DNA from: Azotobacter bryophylli | GTDB lineage: Bacteria > Pseudomonadota > Gammaproteobacteria > Pseudomonadales > Pseudomonadaceae | Length of the DNA stretch: 64,000 nt | Direction: 5' to 3' | NCBI RefSeq assembly: GCF_042643485.1 | Contig: NZ_JBHRSJ010000007.1 | Location: 161,713-225,712, forward strand | Shown here: one piece after another, positions 1 to 8,976 of the stretch | Numbering within the stretch: position 1 is the stretch's first letter | How the letters are laid out: each line of letters opens with the position of its first letter | Position numbers and translations under genes: made by a program | The notes under the pieces: generated by a model | Databases searched by the model: none | What the model saw: the letters and a program-made list of their open reading frames with translations, nothing else | What the model was told of the DNA's origin: nothing

Positions 1-15
1 CGCTTCTATGGCGAA

Positions 16-1107
16 TCAAGCCTGGCCGATCAGGGATGTATCTTTGATGGCTGGGCCTTGTTTGAGTCTTCGAAGAATCGGCCTTTCATAGTAGCGATAA
101 GCGAGATATCCAATGGTGGTGGAGCTTGTAATGCAGAAAAGAATGAAGATATAGGCATTCGCCAGCCCGCCGGACAGAGCCAGAAGCTTATAGACCAAAC
201 GTGCCAAGACTAGCGTGAAAATATGGGTAAGGTAGATGCTGTACGAGGCATCCCCGATTTTCGATAAAAAACTTATATGAGGGACTTTTGAGGAGAGTTC
301 CAAAGAGGCAACGGAAAGAATGAGCAGCGCTGCCATAGGACCGATCGAGAAGGCGCGATCGATTGGTGGATCCATGATATCCAGAATGATTATGGCTGCG
401 AAAGAAATGCCACCGATGAACAATGCGGGTATAGGTTTTAGCGTCGCTCTGGTCGTGACTATAACCGCGATCAGAACCCCATATAGAAACTCGAGAATGA
501 TCGGGTCGCCATAGAACTTCAGAAAAGTTCCTGGAGTGTCGCTCAGTGCGCGCAGTCCTACCAGAACAAAAAGAGCCGTAGCCGTCAGGCTGAGTCTCAG
601 GTTCTTATGGAAGACAAGTGAGACTGAGAAAATCAGGTAGAAGAATATCTCGTAATTCAACGTCCAGCCGGGAACGATCACAGGCGTTATCGTCGGCTTG
701 GAGCCGATCAGATAAGCGGGGTTTGGCCAGGGAATGAAGAACAATGAGGAAAGGAAGTGATAAAAGTCGAAGCTGGTTGATTTGAGCATCTGCGGAAGCA
801 GCAGAGCCACCCCAGCGGCCAGGAAGGTAGCGGCCCAGTACAGCGGGACGATCCGAATGAGCCTCTTCTGCAAAAAGCGGCCAGGGGACTGATGCTTTTG
901 ATAAGTGGTGAACCACATGACAAAGCCACTCAACACGAAGAATATATCGACCCCACTTTCTCCAAAGAGTGGGAAATGATCCGAAACATCGCTCAGGCCT
1001 TTCAATTGCAACAGGCTGTGGAAATAGACGACCAATAAGGCGGCTATCCCTCTCAGGTATTGGAGGCCGATGAATTCCCTGGGTTGATTTTGAGCGAAAT
1101 TGAACAA
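16..1107 (-). CDS. Membrane acyltransferase (acyltransferase-3 / OafA type)
   Basis: A 363-residue polytopic membrane protein of the acyltransferase-3 family, which moves acetyl or other acyl groups onto sugars of surface polysaccharides from the membrane. The N terminus carries the family signature LRGIAALLVVYFH, with the conserved His at residue 30, followed by DIFFVLSGFVMW near residues 54-65. About ten hydrophobic segments follow, and the length is normal for the family. It is the last gene of EPS cluster 1 inside the window, 34 bp after a glycosyltransferase gene, so it most likely decorates that polymer. The acyl group and acceptor sugar cannot be read from sequence. Only 15 bases lie beyond the stop, so the operon could continue. 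Confidence 0.85.
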   Translation of the reverse strand: MFNFAQNQPREFIGLQYLRGIAALLVVYFHSLLQLKGLSDVSDHFPLFGESGVDIFFVLSGFVMWFTTYQKHQSPGRFLQKRLIRIVPLYWAATFLAAGVALLLPQMLKSTSFDFYHFLSSLFFIPWPNPAYLIGSKPTITPVIVPGWTLNYEIFFYLIFSVSLVFHKNLRLSLTATALFVLVGLRALSDTPGTFLKFYGDPIILEFLYGVLIAVIVTTRATLKPIPALFIGGISFAAIIILDIMDPPIDRAFSIGPMAALLILSVASLELSSKVPHISFLSKIGDASYSIYLTHIFTLVLARLVYKLLALSGGLANAYIFILFCITSSTTIGYLAYRYYERPILRRLKQGPAIKDTSLIGQA

Positions 1108-1141
1108 GTAGATAGGCTCGCTGATTAATGAGTGGCAGGGT

Positions 1142-2281
1142 TCATGGATTCGTATCGATGCTATCCGCTTGTATGCCAGTCGTAGGATTCATGCTTGCCT
1201 GGTAAATGGATTCAATGCTTTTGGCTACACTTTGCCAGGAAAATCTGTCCGAATATTTTCTTGCCCGATGAGCCAAGTCAGGAGACCAGTTGCGTACAAG
1301 TTGTTGGTATTGTTCTTCGAATTTTTCTCGCTCGTAGTCGAATAGCATGCCGCATCTTGATTCACCCACGAACTCTCTGAATGATGGAGGCTTGCTGCTC
1401 AAGAAGGGAACCAGCCCATAGGACATGAGCTCAACTATGCTGAGACCGAACCCCTCATACTCGGAGGCGCTGATTGTATATTTGGCTGATGATATGTGAT
1501 GGAGAATGACCTCGTCAGAGACATCGAGAATCAATTCGACTCTATCGGCACAGTCGAGTTGCTGAATCATTTTCTTTAGCACCTGAACATTGCCCGTTTT
1601 GCTACGGCCAATTATCTTGAGTTTGCCTGCCGGATTGCGAATACCTGCGTATGCGTCGATCAGCCATGGGATGCACTTGTTTTGGCTGAACCGCCCGAAA
1701 TAGATCATGTCCTGTGTCTTGCCGGGCACAGGCAGCGGCTCGCCAAACTTTTTGAGTTTCACACCATTGTTGATCTGGTGCGTATTGCCATTCAGTTTTC
1801 TGAAGAGCCGATGGTCGTTCTCGCTGCAGCATATGACCGCGTCCATGGCTGCGGTCGAAAACTTCGTTATGGTCTTGAAGTAATAGTGCTTGAGCAAGGC
1901 GTTGCGCTTGGTATGAAAAAAACCGCCATGGGTTGACAGTATCGTCGTGGGTTTCAGTATGCCGATGCGTTTGCAGAGCGATAGATAGTCCACGAAATAA
2001 TCTATAGCGTGGATGTGGACGATGTCATAGCCATTCAGCGTTGCCATCGCCATGAAGCATATCGGGTAGCGCTTGGAGAAAAACCAGGGATAGCGTCTTA
2101 TTTCTATCCCTTTATATGGCTCGCGAGGTGACAGTTTCTCATCGTTCTGGAAGTCACTGTTCAACGTGAACACCGAAACACTATGTCCACTAGCCAGTTG
2201 TTCGGTGGCAAGGTTGAATACGAAGTCCTCCAAACCGCCGATACTGGGATGAAATTGACGCACGATGTGAGCTATTTTCAT
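1142..2281 (-). CDS. Glycosyltransferase family 4 (EPS cluster 1)
   Basis: A 379-residue GT-B fold glycosyltransferase. The N terminus (MKIAHIVRQFHPSIGGLED) has the GT4 glycine loop, and the C-terminal half has the EX7E-type nucleotide-sugar site in SEYEGFGLSIVELMSYG. The reading frame is open for 26 codons further upstream. The ATG at 2281 is preferred because the family signature begins there and AAGG lies just upstream. It sits between a Wzy-like gene and an acyltransferase gene in EPS cluster 1, so it probably adds one sugar of the lipid-linked repeat unit on the cytoplasmic face. Donor and linkage are unknown. Confidence 0.88.
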   Translation of the reverse strand: MKIAHIVRQFHPSIGGLEDFVFNLATEQLASGHSVSVFTLNSDFQNDEKLSPREPYKGIEIRRYPWFFSKRYPICFMAMATLNGYDIVHIHAIDYFVDYLSLCKRIGILKPTTILSTHGGFFHTKRNALLKHYYFKTITKFSTAAMDAVICCSENDHRLFRKLNGNTHQINNGVKLKKFGEPLPVPGKTQDMIYFGRFSQNKCIPWLIDAYAGIRNPAGKLKIIGRSKTGNVQVLKKMIQQLDCADRVELILDVSDEVILHHISSAKYTISASEYEGFGLSIVELMSYGLVPFLSSKPPSFREFVGESRCGMLFDYEREKFEEQYQQLVRNWSPDLAHRARKYSDRFSWQSVAKSIESIYQASMNPTTGIQADSIDTNP

Positions 2282-2327
2282 TGTTTGCCCGGAGCCTTGG
2301 GAGGGTGGTGTGTATAAGGCGCAACCT

Positions 2328-3665
2328 TCAGCCTTTCTGGTGAGGCCAGAGAGTCCCAACTGACTGAGTAGTGGAATGGTTGTACGTTCCTATTCTGGAC
2401 TTAACTTCCCGGCTGGGTTGGCGGTGATGCATCGTCATATAACCGATCAATAACCAGAGGGGGGCTGCGACCTTGATGGAGAAAATCGCCGTCCCACCGA
2501 TTAGAAGGTTGATGAAAGTATAGGTGGATAATCCATATGCGCAGCGTCTTTGCGCACTGTTGTATTGGGGGATGACCAGGCAGACAAATAGCCAATAAAC
2601 GACCATCCCGAAGATGGTGCTTGAGTAAATGATATAGGGGTAGCCACTGTCCATCAGTGTGTAGAGTTGAGATATGCTCAGACCGAAGTAGTCGCCGGTT
2701 TCCATCGATACGATCTTCTCGGCTGTATGTGTCACCCTTCCAGAAAAGTTATCTCCCCTGGCGTCTGGATTGCTGTAGAAGACATAAAGGGCAATGGTGA
2801 CGATAATGGGGGCGATTGCCAGATTTAGATATCTGGGTAGCCGTGGATAAATGAAATACCCGAGTATGCAGATGGCGAACAGGAAAGAGGATGTTCTTGA
2901 GTTGTTCGAGAGTATGATCAGTAAGATCAGGGTTAGGTGCAGCATGCGATGCTGGATTTTCAACTCTGGCCATAAAGCCAAGAGGAATAGGCTCAAAACT
3001 CCCGCATAGTTTGCAAGCGAAACCTGCTCGAGAAAAATGGAGGATGTGCGTGGTGTAGAGAAAATGCCGAATGAAAATCTTCCCTCGAAGCCCAATGCAT
3101 TGCGAAATAGTCCGGACTCGTCGAGTGAGAACTCGGCGACGCCTCGTGTATTCGCGAAGTACGCTGCAGGCTTGAATATCGCTGCGTAAATATCCAGGGC
3201 GGAGAGCTCCAGGATCAAAACGGATAGAATGGTCGAGCTCATCAAGAGAAATATTTTGATGATCGCTTCCTTGTCGAATCGCCTTCCCAACAGCAAGAAA
3301 AGCGAGACGATCAACATGTTTCGAATGACATCGATGAATAACTTCTGGTTCAAAATCGAGATGATGATCGATATCGTGAAGAAGAAGACGAAGAAATATA
3401 TGTAGGGGAGGTCGCTGGTATAAAGGTTTTCCTTGTAAATGATCAATGCAACCGAGAGCAGCACCAGGAACTCGGTCGCTGCCACCAGGGGGAAGGAGAT
3501 CCGCATTGCGTGGGCATTGATGATTGCAAGGATCGCATTGTAGGAAATGGCCAGCAGTATGGTCAGATATACTTTGGAAAGCCCTGGGCTCTTTGTGAGC
3601 GCGAGAAGCCTGTTGCGCACTTTCTCGGCCTTCTCGATAGATGCACGCTTAAGTCCTGTGCTCAT
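2328..3665 (-). CDS. Wzy-like polysaccharide polymerase (O-antigen ligase/polymerase type)
   Basis: A 445-residue protein with about eleven hydrophobic segments and a large hydrophilic loop around residues 290-340, the topology of Wzy polymerases and WaaL ligases. Between residues 240 and 260 the sequence LILLIILSNNSRTSSFL resembles the 'LTxSRxG' neighbourhood of that family. The start codon overlaps the stop of the upstream glycosyltransferase by four bases (ATGA), indicating translational coupling. Wzx, Wzc and Wza genes lie in the same operon, so the expected role is periplasmic polymerisation of undecaprenyl-linked repeat units. Wzy proteins are poorly conserved and the call rests on topology and context. 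Confidence 0.75.
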   Translation of the reverse strand: MSTGLKRASIEKAEKVRNRLLALTKSPGLSKVYLTILLAISYNAILAIINAHAMRISFPLVAATEFLVLLSVALIIYKENLYTSDLPYIYFFVFFFTISIIISILNQKLFIDVIRNMLIVSLFLLLGRRFDKEAIIKIFLLMSSTILSVLILELSALDIYAAIFKPAAYFANTRGVAEFSLDESGLFRNALGFEGRFSFGIFSTPRTSSIFLEQVSLANYAGVLSLFLLALWPELKIQHRMLHLTLILLIILSNNSRTSSFLFAICILGYFIYPRLPRYLNLAIAPIIVTIALYVFYSNPDARGDNFSGRVTHTAEKIVSMETGDYFGLSISQLYTLMDSGYPYIIYSSTIFGMVVYWLFVCLVIPQYNSAQRRCAYGLSTYTFINLLIGGTAIFSIKVAAPLWLLIGYMTMHHRQPSREVKSRIGTYNHSTTQSVGTLWPHQKG

Positions 3666-4837
3666 GGTGTTTTTCTTTGAGCGTCAAGGGGAAAACTGCT
3701 GGTGAGTGCGCGAGCGGATTCCTCGGCCGTACTTGCAGGGAGCTTTTCTGAAATGATCTTCAGCAACTTCATGGTCTTATGCTCCCAGCTTTCCTGGCGA
3801 GCAGTGGCGAGGCATTGGGCGCTCAGTTCGGAGTCGATGGACTCGTGAAAGTTACCGAATCTCTCAGTGGCCTCCTTTTCGTCGCTGTAAGTCTCCACTA
3901 CCGCCGGCAGCGGGGATTCGGCAAGACTGGGGATGGCTTTGGCGAAAACGGGCAGGCCCACCGATAAATACTCGAACAGCTTCATGGGCGACCGGCTGGC
4001 ATTCGCCGGATGATCGTTGAAAGGCATGAGCGCCATCCTGTACTTGGCGAGGGTCAGTGGCAGCTCGGCATAATCGATGTTCCCGCCGAAGCGGAGATTG
4101 CCGGGGAGTGGGCTCGGGAGGGACAGACTCAAGGGACCGAAGATATCGAAGCCGATCAGAGGATTTTCCCGTGCCAGAACTATCACCAGATCCAGGTCGA
4201 AGCGATAGTCGATGGCGCCCACGTAGACGCAGTCATGATTCCGCGAACTGTCGCCGGCATGTTTTTCAAAAGCGTCGAAGTCCACGCCGTTATTGATCAC
4301 GCATGCGACTTCGTAACCCAGCCGGTTGATGTGCTCCCTGACGGCACTGCTCGTCGCAATGACCGCACTGCAATATTTGAGCGTTTCGAGCTCCAGACCC
4401 CGGATATCTTTCTTTTCCATCGTGCTGTAGACATCGGTGGGTCTATAGATGATGGGCTTGTCTTGATAGGTTTCCAGGAAAGAATGGAGTTTCGGCTGGT
4501 CGATGACTATCGCATCGACTTCGCCCGCGAAGCCGCTCTCGACTATCCGATTCAGGATCGTATTGTTGATTCGATCCAGTAACTTGCCTTTTCCATAAGG
4601 AAAAGGCGTGAGAGGGATATACTCGTCGAAGAGCCAGTGCTTCTGGCTAAGTCTCGAGTTGTCTATCCTGATGTCGAACTTATCCCGCCGTTGCGAGAAT
4701 GGCAGGTGAAAAGGCGTGATAGGGCTGCATATATGGATGACTTTGTGCCCCATCTTGGCCAGGTTGTGTGCGTAATGGTGGCTGCCGACGACGAAGCCGG
4801 ATTTCGTCGAGCTGTGACTGAGAAAGAGTATGTTCAT
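3662..4837 (-). CDS. Glycosyltransferase, GT-B fold (EPS cluster 1)
   Basis: A 391-residue glycosyltransferase. The Rossmann-type N terminus is MNILFLSHSSTKSGFVVGSH, and the C-terminal donor site includes SPMKLFEYLSVGLPVFAKAI, where the Glu of KLFEYL contacts the nucleotide sugar in GT4/GT1-like enzymes. The frame can start at a GTG 39 bases earlier (4876); the ATG at 4837 fits the family N terminus better. It lies downstream of wzx and overlaps the polymerase gene by four bases. The gene set (Wza, kinase, Glc-1-P transferase, Ugd, several GTs, acyltransferase) recalls xanthan-type clusters, so a GumK-like glucuronosyltransferase is possible but not shown. Confidence 0.83.
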   Translation of the reverse strand: MNILFLSHSSTKSGFVVGSHHYAHNLAKMGHKVIHICSPITPFHLPFSQRRDKFDIRIDNSRLSQKHWLFDEYIPLTPFPYGKGKLLDRINNTILNRIVESGFAGEVDAIVIDQPKLHSFLETYQDKPIIYRPTDVYSTMEKKDIRGLELETLKYCSAVIATSSAVREHINRLGYEVACVINNGVDFDAFEKHAGDSSRNHDCVYVGAIDYRFDLDLVIVLARENPLIGFDIFGPLSLSLPSPLPGNLRFGGNIDYAELPLTLAKYRMALMPFNDHPANASRSPMKLFEYLSVGLPVFAKAIPSLAESPLPAVVETYSDEKEATERFGNFHESIDSELSAQCLATARQESWEHKTMKLLKIISEKLPASTAEESARALTSSFPLDAQRKTP

Positions 4838-4947
4838 TGAGCTATCTGCTCGGGCTCTGGAATATTGATGAGTCACTGGCCGGAAATGGCGCCATGTCGG
4901 TATATGCGGCTGGGGGCTGCTCTATCGGCTAATGGACGTAAGAGCAC

Positions 4948-6294
4948 TCACGAAAAGTCATGCCAGAGCACCATGCCAACGATCACCAATGCGGCTGGCA
5001 TCATCCTGGCAAAGTATCTGAAGAGGTTCTTTCCGAAGATCCTGGTGTACATGACGTAATAGGCGATGAAGAAATTCACGTGAAACGAGGCGACCAGCAC
5101 CCAGGCCAGGGTTTGCATGTCCCTTCGATAAATCCCCCAGCCGATCGCCAATATGGTGATGACCGCCGACACGAGGCCGGTCTTGAACAGCAGATCCGTA
5201 CGATTCATCGCCTGGAAAAAGCTGCCGCTGGTGGACAATATGATTTGCACCGGAATCGCTATCGCCAGGATGCGAATGATCTCCACGACGGCCTGCCACT
5301 GATTCCCGAGCATCACCCGGACAATCCACTCGGCGAGCAGGAAGACTCCGAGGCCGGCCGCCGCGCCGAGAAACGAGAGTTTGAAGGTGAAGTCGCGATG
5401 AAGGGCCTCGACCTTTTCCTTGTCGCCGGCATATTTCCGTACGACCGGCTGGATGGCTGGCGTCATGGCGAACGTGAGCAGCATCAGCGGGTAGCGCATC
5501 AGCTGATAGGCCTTGTCGTAGATGCCCAGCGAGCTGGCTCCGAAGTTCCTGCCAACCAGAATGTTGTCCAGATTGCGTGAGAAGTAATTGATGATGTTGA
5601 AGCCGAACTGATAGGCGGAAAACGTCAGTAATGGTTTGATTGCCGAGAACTTGGTTCCCCATCTCGGACGTCCGAACTCCGTTACTTCCGAATAAAGGAA
5701 CAGCACCGCGAAAGTGGTTGCCGCGCTGAAGGCAGCCTTGGCGGAAAGGGCGTGCAATGGGTCCAGCCAGCGTGTCAGGACCACGGTCAGGGTGGTCGAT
5801 ACCACCTCGGCTGCCAGCCCGGCATTGGCGATCCTGAAATAGGCCTGATCGCGCAGCAGGAGGGCGCTTGGCACTATGGCCGCCGCGAAGAAAAGAAGCG
5901 CCAGCGAGATGTAAGGAACCACCTCGCCGACTCTGGGCAAGTCGTAGAGCTCAACGAAGAGCGGAGAGAGCCAATAGAATGCTCCTGAAAGCACCGCCCC
6001 GCCTACCAGGGTCAAGCCGAAGAGCCCGTCCCGATCCGCGCTATCGAGTCTTTCGAGATTGATGATGGCCGGTCCCAGTCCGGCTTCCGCCATCACTTGA
6101 AAGAAGACGAAGAACACCGAAATCGATGCGACCGTGCCGAATACTTCCGGGGTGAAGAGGCGCGCGAGCAGCATCATCGATGCCAGATTCACCGCATACA
6201 CCGCATAGCGCCCCAGCATGCTTTTGATTACGGCGTCGTACAGCGTTCGGCTATGAGGAATAGGTTGGATCGGGGGGGATTGCTCTTGTGTCAC
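4948..6294 (-). CDS. wzx: Wzx-type polysaccharide flippase (MVF/MATE superfamily)
   Basis: A 448-residue membrane protein with about twelve to fourteen hydrophobic helices in the arrangement of the polysaccharide transporter family. These proteins move undecaprenyl-PP-linked repeat units across the inner membrane. Typical positions are LARLFTPEVFGTVASISVF near residues 44-62 and the central GRNFGASSLGIYDKAYQL, the usual 'LG.Y..A..L' motif. The start is a GTG eleven bases after the upstream glycosyltransferase. A 110-bp gap separates it from the next glycosyltransferase gene. It is the only Wzx in the window and lies in EPS cluster 1; cluster 2 has an ABC flippase instead. Confidence 0.9.
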   Translation of the reverse strand: MTQEQSPPIQPIPHSRTLYDAVIKSMLGRYAVYAVNLASMMLLARLFTPEVFGTVASISVFFVFFQVMAEAGLGPAIINLERLDSADRDGLFGLTLVGGAVLSGAFYWLSPLFVELYDLPRVGEVVPYISLALLFFAAAIVPSALLLRDQAYFRIANAGLAAEVVSTTLTVVLTRWLDPLHALSAKAAFSAATTFAVLFLYSEVTEFGRPRWGTKFSAIKPLLTFSAYQFGFNIINYFSRNLDNILVGRNFGASSLGIYDKAYQLMRYPLMLLTFAMTPAIQPVVRKYAGDKEKVEALHRDFTFKLSFLGAAAGLGVFLLAEWIVRVMLGNQWQAVVEIIRILAIAIPVQIILSTSGSFFQAMNRTDLLFKTGLVSAVITILAIGWGIYRRDMQTLAWVLVASFHVNFFIAYYVMYTRIFGKNLFRYFARMMPAALVIVGMVLWHDFS

Positions 6295-6305
6295 GCCCTG
6301 GCACT

Positions 6306-7460
6306 CTATTTGGTTTTATGGTGGCTTCGCTGTCGGGTATTGCCTGCAATACCCTGGATCGATGCTTTCAGGTGTCGTGGTTTCGGTTTGTGTTCGGCAG
6401 GGTTCGGCGTTGAGCTGACCACTTGAATATGGCCTCGCGTCGCTATGCCGATTCTGTCGAATACCTTGCTCCAGTGTTCGGCCACCTTGCGATCGCCGAA
6501 TGAATTGCCGGCATAGGCGATGATTTCCTTTTTGATATTTCGCTGCTTCGCCGTTTCGATGCCGTCATGCAGCATTGCCAGGTTTTCGTATATATGAAGG
6601 CCGCGAGTTTCAAACGACCGCCTGGCCCATTCGAAGAATGGGGTTTTTATGGCATGGACGGGAACTCCGATACTGGTGGCGAAGAAGTAACTGCCACTGA
6701 CGATCATGTCCGATTCGGCATGTGAAAGAATCATTCCATGGGAGTTGGCCACCAGCCGCTCGGCTTCATCCTTGGCCAGATAGCCTGCGCGTATTTCGAT
6801 GTTCTGCCCGCTCGCTGCAGTTATACGGCGAAGGTATTCATCGTCTTTGCAGGGCCCCGCAATGATCAGTTTCTTCTCCGGGGGAAAACCGTCGATCAGC
6901 TCTTCCAGTTTTTTGTAGGGCTGGATTCTGCCGAAAGCCACGAAATAATCCCCCTGTCTTTCCAGGGGTGCCGATCTGCCGCTTCCGGGCTTTTTGTTGT
7001 ACAGGGGATGGGGCACATAGGGCCGCTCGCTGTTCTCGTTATGCCCGGAATGGGTCACGCTGATCGAGAATAGCTTTTCCAGTCGATCCAGAAGGCGCGC
7101 TATGCGTTCGCCTTTTTCATGATCCGTATGATGCGGATAGTTATTGTGTCTGATGAAGACAACTTTTCTGGCGACCAGCCTGAGGGCGAGCGCCTTGACC
7201 ATGAACTTGCAAAGACCCGGCAGATGAAGTTTCCCGGTCTTTCTGGAAACGATCGAATTTTCCCACCAGTTGATGATCGCTACATCCAGTCGCGATGCCA
7301 GATATCGGTGGGGATGTCTGAATAGTTGCCCAAGCGAAGGTATTTCGTGGACAGCACCGAGGCGAGACAGGATCTCCTTGTTTCGGTCGATGTACGCATT
7401 TTCCGTGTTGGAAAATGGGCTGTATCCTATTCGGACTTTTGGAGCGGGCGGCTTTCTCAT
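6306..7460 (-). CDS. Glycosyltransferase, GumI-like GT-B (EPS cluster 1)
   Basis: A 384-residue GT-B enzyme. The N-terminal domain contains WWENSIVSRK and VVFIRHNNYPHHTD, and the C-terminal donor domain contains GRIQPYKKLEELIDGF and later a short acidic site. The layout resembles GumI/GT94-type mannosyltransferases of xanthan-like pathways, but I make that link from overall look only. The last 40 residues are basic and Pro-rich, unlike the catalytic fold. An ATG with AGGA six bases upstream supports the start at 7460. It follows ugd by 63 bp and precedes wzx, so it probably builds the repeat unit of EPS cluster 1. Confidence 0.78.
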   Translation of the reverse strand: MRKPPAPKVRIGYSPFSNTENAYIDRNKEILSRLGAVHEIPSLGQLFRHPHRYLASRLDVAIINWWENSIVSRKTGKLHLPGLCKFMVKALALRLVARKVVFIRHNNYPHHTDHEKGERIARLLDRLEKLFSISVTHSGHNENSERPYVPHPLYNKKPGSGRSAPLERQGDYFVAFGRIQPYKKLEELIDGFPPEKKLIIAGPCKDDEYLRRITAASGQNIEIRAGYLAKDEAERLVANSHGMILSHAESDMIVSGSYFFATSIGVPVHAIKTPFFEWARRSFETRGLHIYENLAMLHDGIETAKQRNIKKEIIAYAGNSFGDRKVAEHWSKVFDRIGIATRGHIQVVSSTPNPAEHKPKPRHLKASIQGIAGNTRQRSHHKTK

Positions 7461-7523
7461 TCCGATTCCTACTGCCTCTTCGCCTGATGGGCGAACTTCG
7501 ACTGCACTTCCATGAACTCGCTG

Positions 7524-8855
7524 TCAGGCCACGCAGCGCCCTATCGAGTAGTATTTGAAGCCTTTCCTTGCCATGCGCTTGGGTTCGAACTGGTTACGCC
7601 CGTCGAAAATCACCGGCTGGCTTAGTTGCTGTTTGATGAAGTCGAAATCCGGTGCCTTGAACGCTTGCCATTCGGTGACGATGATCAGGCCATCCGCTGC
7701 CTTGAGTGCTGCCTCCTTGGTGCCGCACAGGGTCAGATCGTCCCGGTTGCCATAGAGACGCTGGGTTTCCTCCATGGCTTCCGGGTCGTAGGCCTGGACC
7801 TTGGCGCCGGCTTTCCATAGCGCTTCCATCAGGACGCGGCTGGGGGCTTCGCGCATATCGTCGGTATTGGGTTTGAAGCTGAGCCCCCAGAGGGCGAAGG
7901 TCCTGCCTCGAAGATTCCCGTCGAAGTGCTGGTGAATCTTGTTGAACAGCACGGTCTTCTGCGCGGCGTTGCGTGCCTCCACCGCCTTGAGCAGCTTGGC
8001 ATCGAAATCGATGCTGTCGGCCGTATGGATCAGCGCCTGCACATCCTTCGGAAAGCACGAGCCGCCGTAACCGGCACCGGCATAGATGAAGTGGTAGCCG
8101 ATTCGGGGGTCGGAACCGATGCCCTGGCGAACCATCTCGATGTCGGCCTCGAGCTTTTCGGCCAGACTGGCTATTTCGTTCATGAAGCTGATCTTGGTCG
8201 CCAGCATGCAATTGGCCGCGTACTTGGTCAGCTCGGCGCTGCGCACGTCCATGACGATGATCTTTTCATGGTTGCGGTTGAAGGGCGCATACAGCTCGCG
8301 CATCACCTCTTCGGCATGCTCGCTGCCGGTGCCGATGATGATGCGGTCGGGGCGCATGCAGTCGGCGACCGCCGAGCCTTCCTTGAGGAATTCCGGGTTG
8401 GAGACCACGTCGAAGTGCAGGTCCTCCCGGCCACGCTGAGCCAGCACTTCCGCGACGCGGGCGCCGACCTTGTCGGCGGTGCCGACCGGCACGGTGGATT
8501 TGTCGATGATGATCTGCCGGCTTTCCATGTGCCGGGCGATGGTTTCGGCGACGGAGAGCACATACTGGAGATCCGCCGAACCGTCCTCGTCCGGCGGCGT
8601 GCCGACGGCGATGAACTGAACTTCCCCATGCTGCACGGCGGCTGCGGCATCGGTGGTGAAGTCGAGGCGGCCCGCCGCATGGTTTTCCCGTACCAGGCTT
8701 TCGAGACCGGGCTCGTAGATGGGGATGATGCCCTGCTTGAGGCGTTCGACCTTGTGGGCATCCACATCGACGCAAACCACGTCGTGACCGACTTCCGCCA
8801 GAACAGCCCCCTGGACCAAGCCGACATAGCCGATGCCGAAAACAGTAACTTTCAT
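7524..8855 (-). CDS. ugd: UDP-glucose 6-dehydrogenase
   Basis: A 443-residue cytoplasmic dehydrogenase that oxidises UDP-glucose to UDP-glucuronate in two NAD-dependent steps. It opens with the NAD-binding motif MKVTVFGIGYVGLVQGAVLA, has the STVPVGT segment at 120-126, and contains the catalytic Cys267 in GGSCFPKDV. The C-terminal UDP-binding domain contains LWGLSFKPNTDDMREAPS. The length matches UDP-glucose dehydrogenases; GDP-mannose dehydrogenase is a less likely alternative. The neighbouring initiating transferase is probably glucose-specific, so UDP-GlcA supply fits an acidic EPS. It lies 121 bp downstream of that transferase gene. Confidence 0.93.
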   Translation of the reverse strand: MKVTVFGIGYVGLVQGAVLAEVGHDVVCVDVDAHKVERLKQGIIPIYEPGLESLVRENHAAGRLDFTTDAAAAVQHGEVQFIAVGTPPDEDGSADLQYVLSVAETIARHMESRQIIIDKSTVPVGTADKVGARVAEVLAQRGREDLHFDVVSNPEFLKEGSAVADCMRPDRIIIGTGSEHAEEVMRELYAPFNRNHEKIIVMDVRSAELTKYAANCMLATKISFMNEIASLAEKLEADIEMVRQGIGSDPRIGYHFIYAGAGYGGSCFPKDVQALIHTADSIDFDAKLLKAVEARNAAQKTVLFNKIHQHFDGNLRGRTFALWGLSFKPNTDDMREAPSRVLMEALWKAGAKVQAYDPEAMEETQRLYGNRDDLTLCGTKEAALKAADGLIIVTEWQAFKAPDFDFIKQQLSQPVIFDGRNQFEPKRMARKGFKYYSIGRCVA

Positions 8856-8976
8856 GTCGATTCCTTCGAACGTTCAAATATGAGAGGGGCGCCGTTGCCC
8901 GGCCGACGATCCGTGCGTCAGGGCCGGGCATCTCCATGGCTTTCTTTGCGTGTGGTTGGCTCCGGATGCCGGGAGG

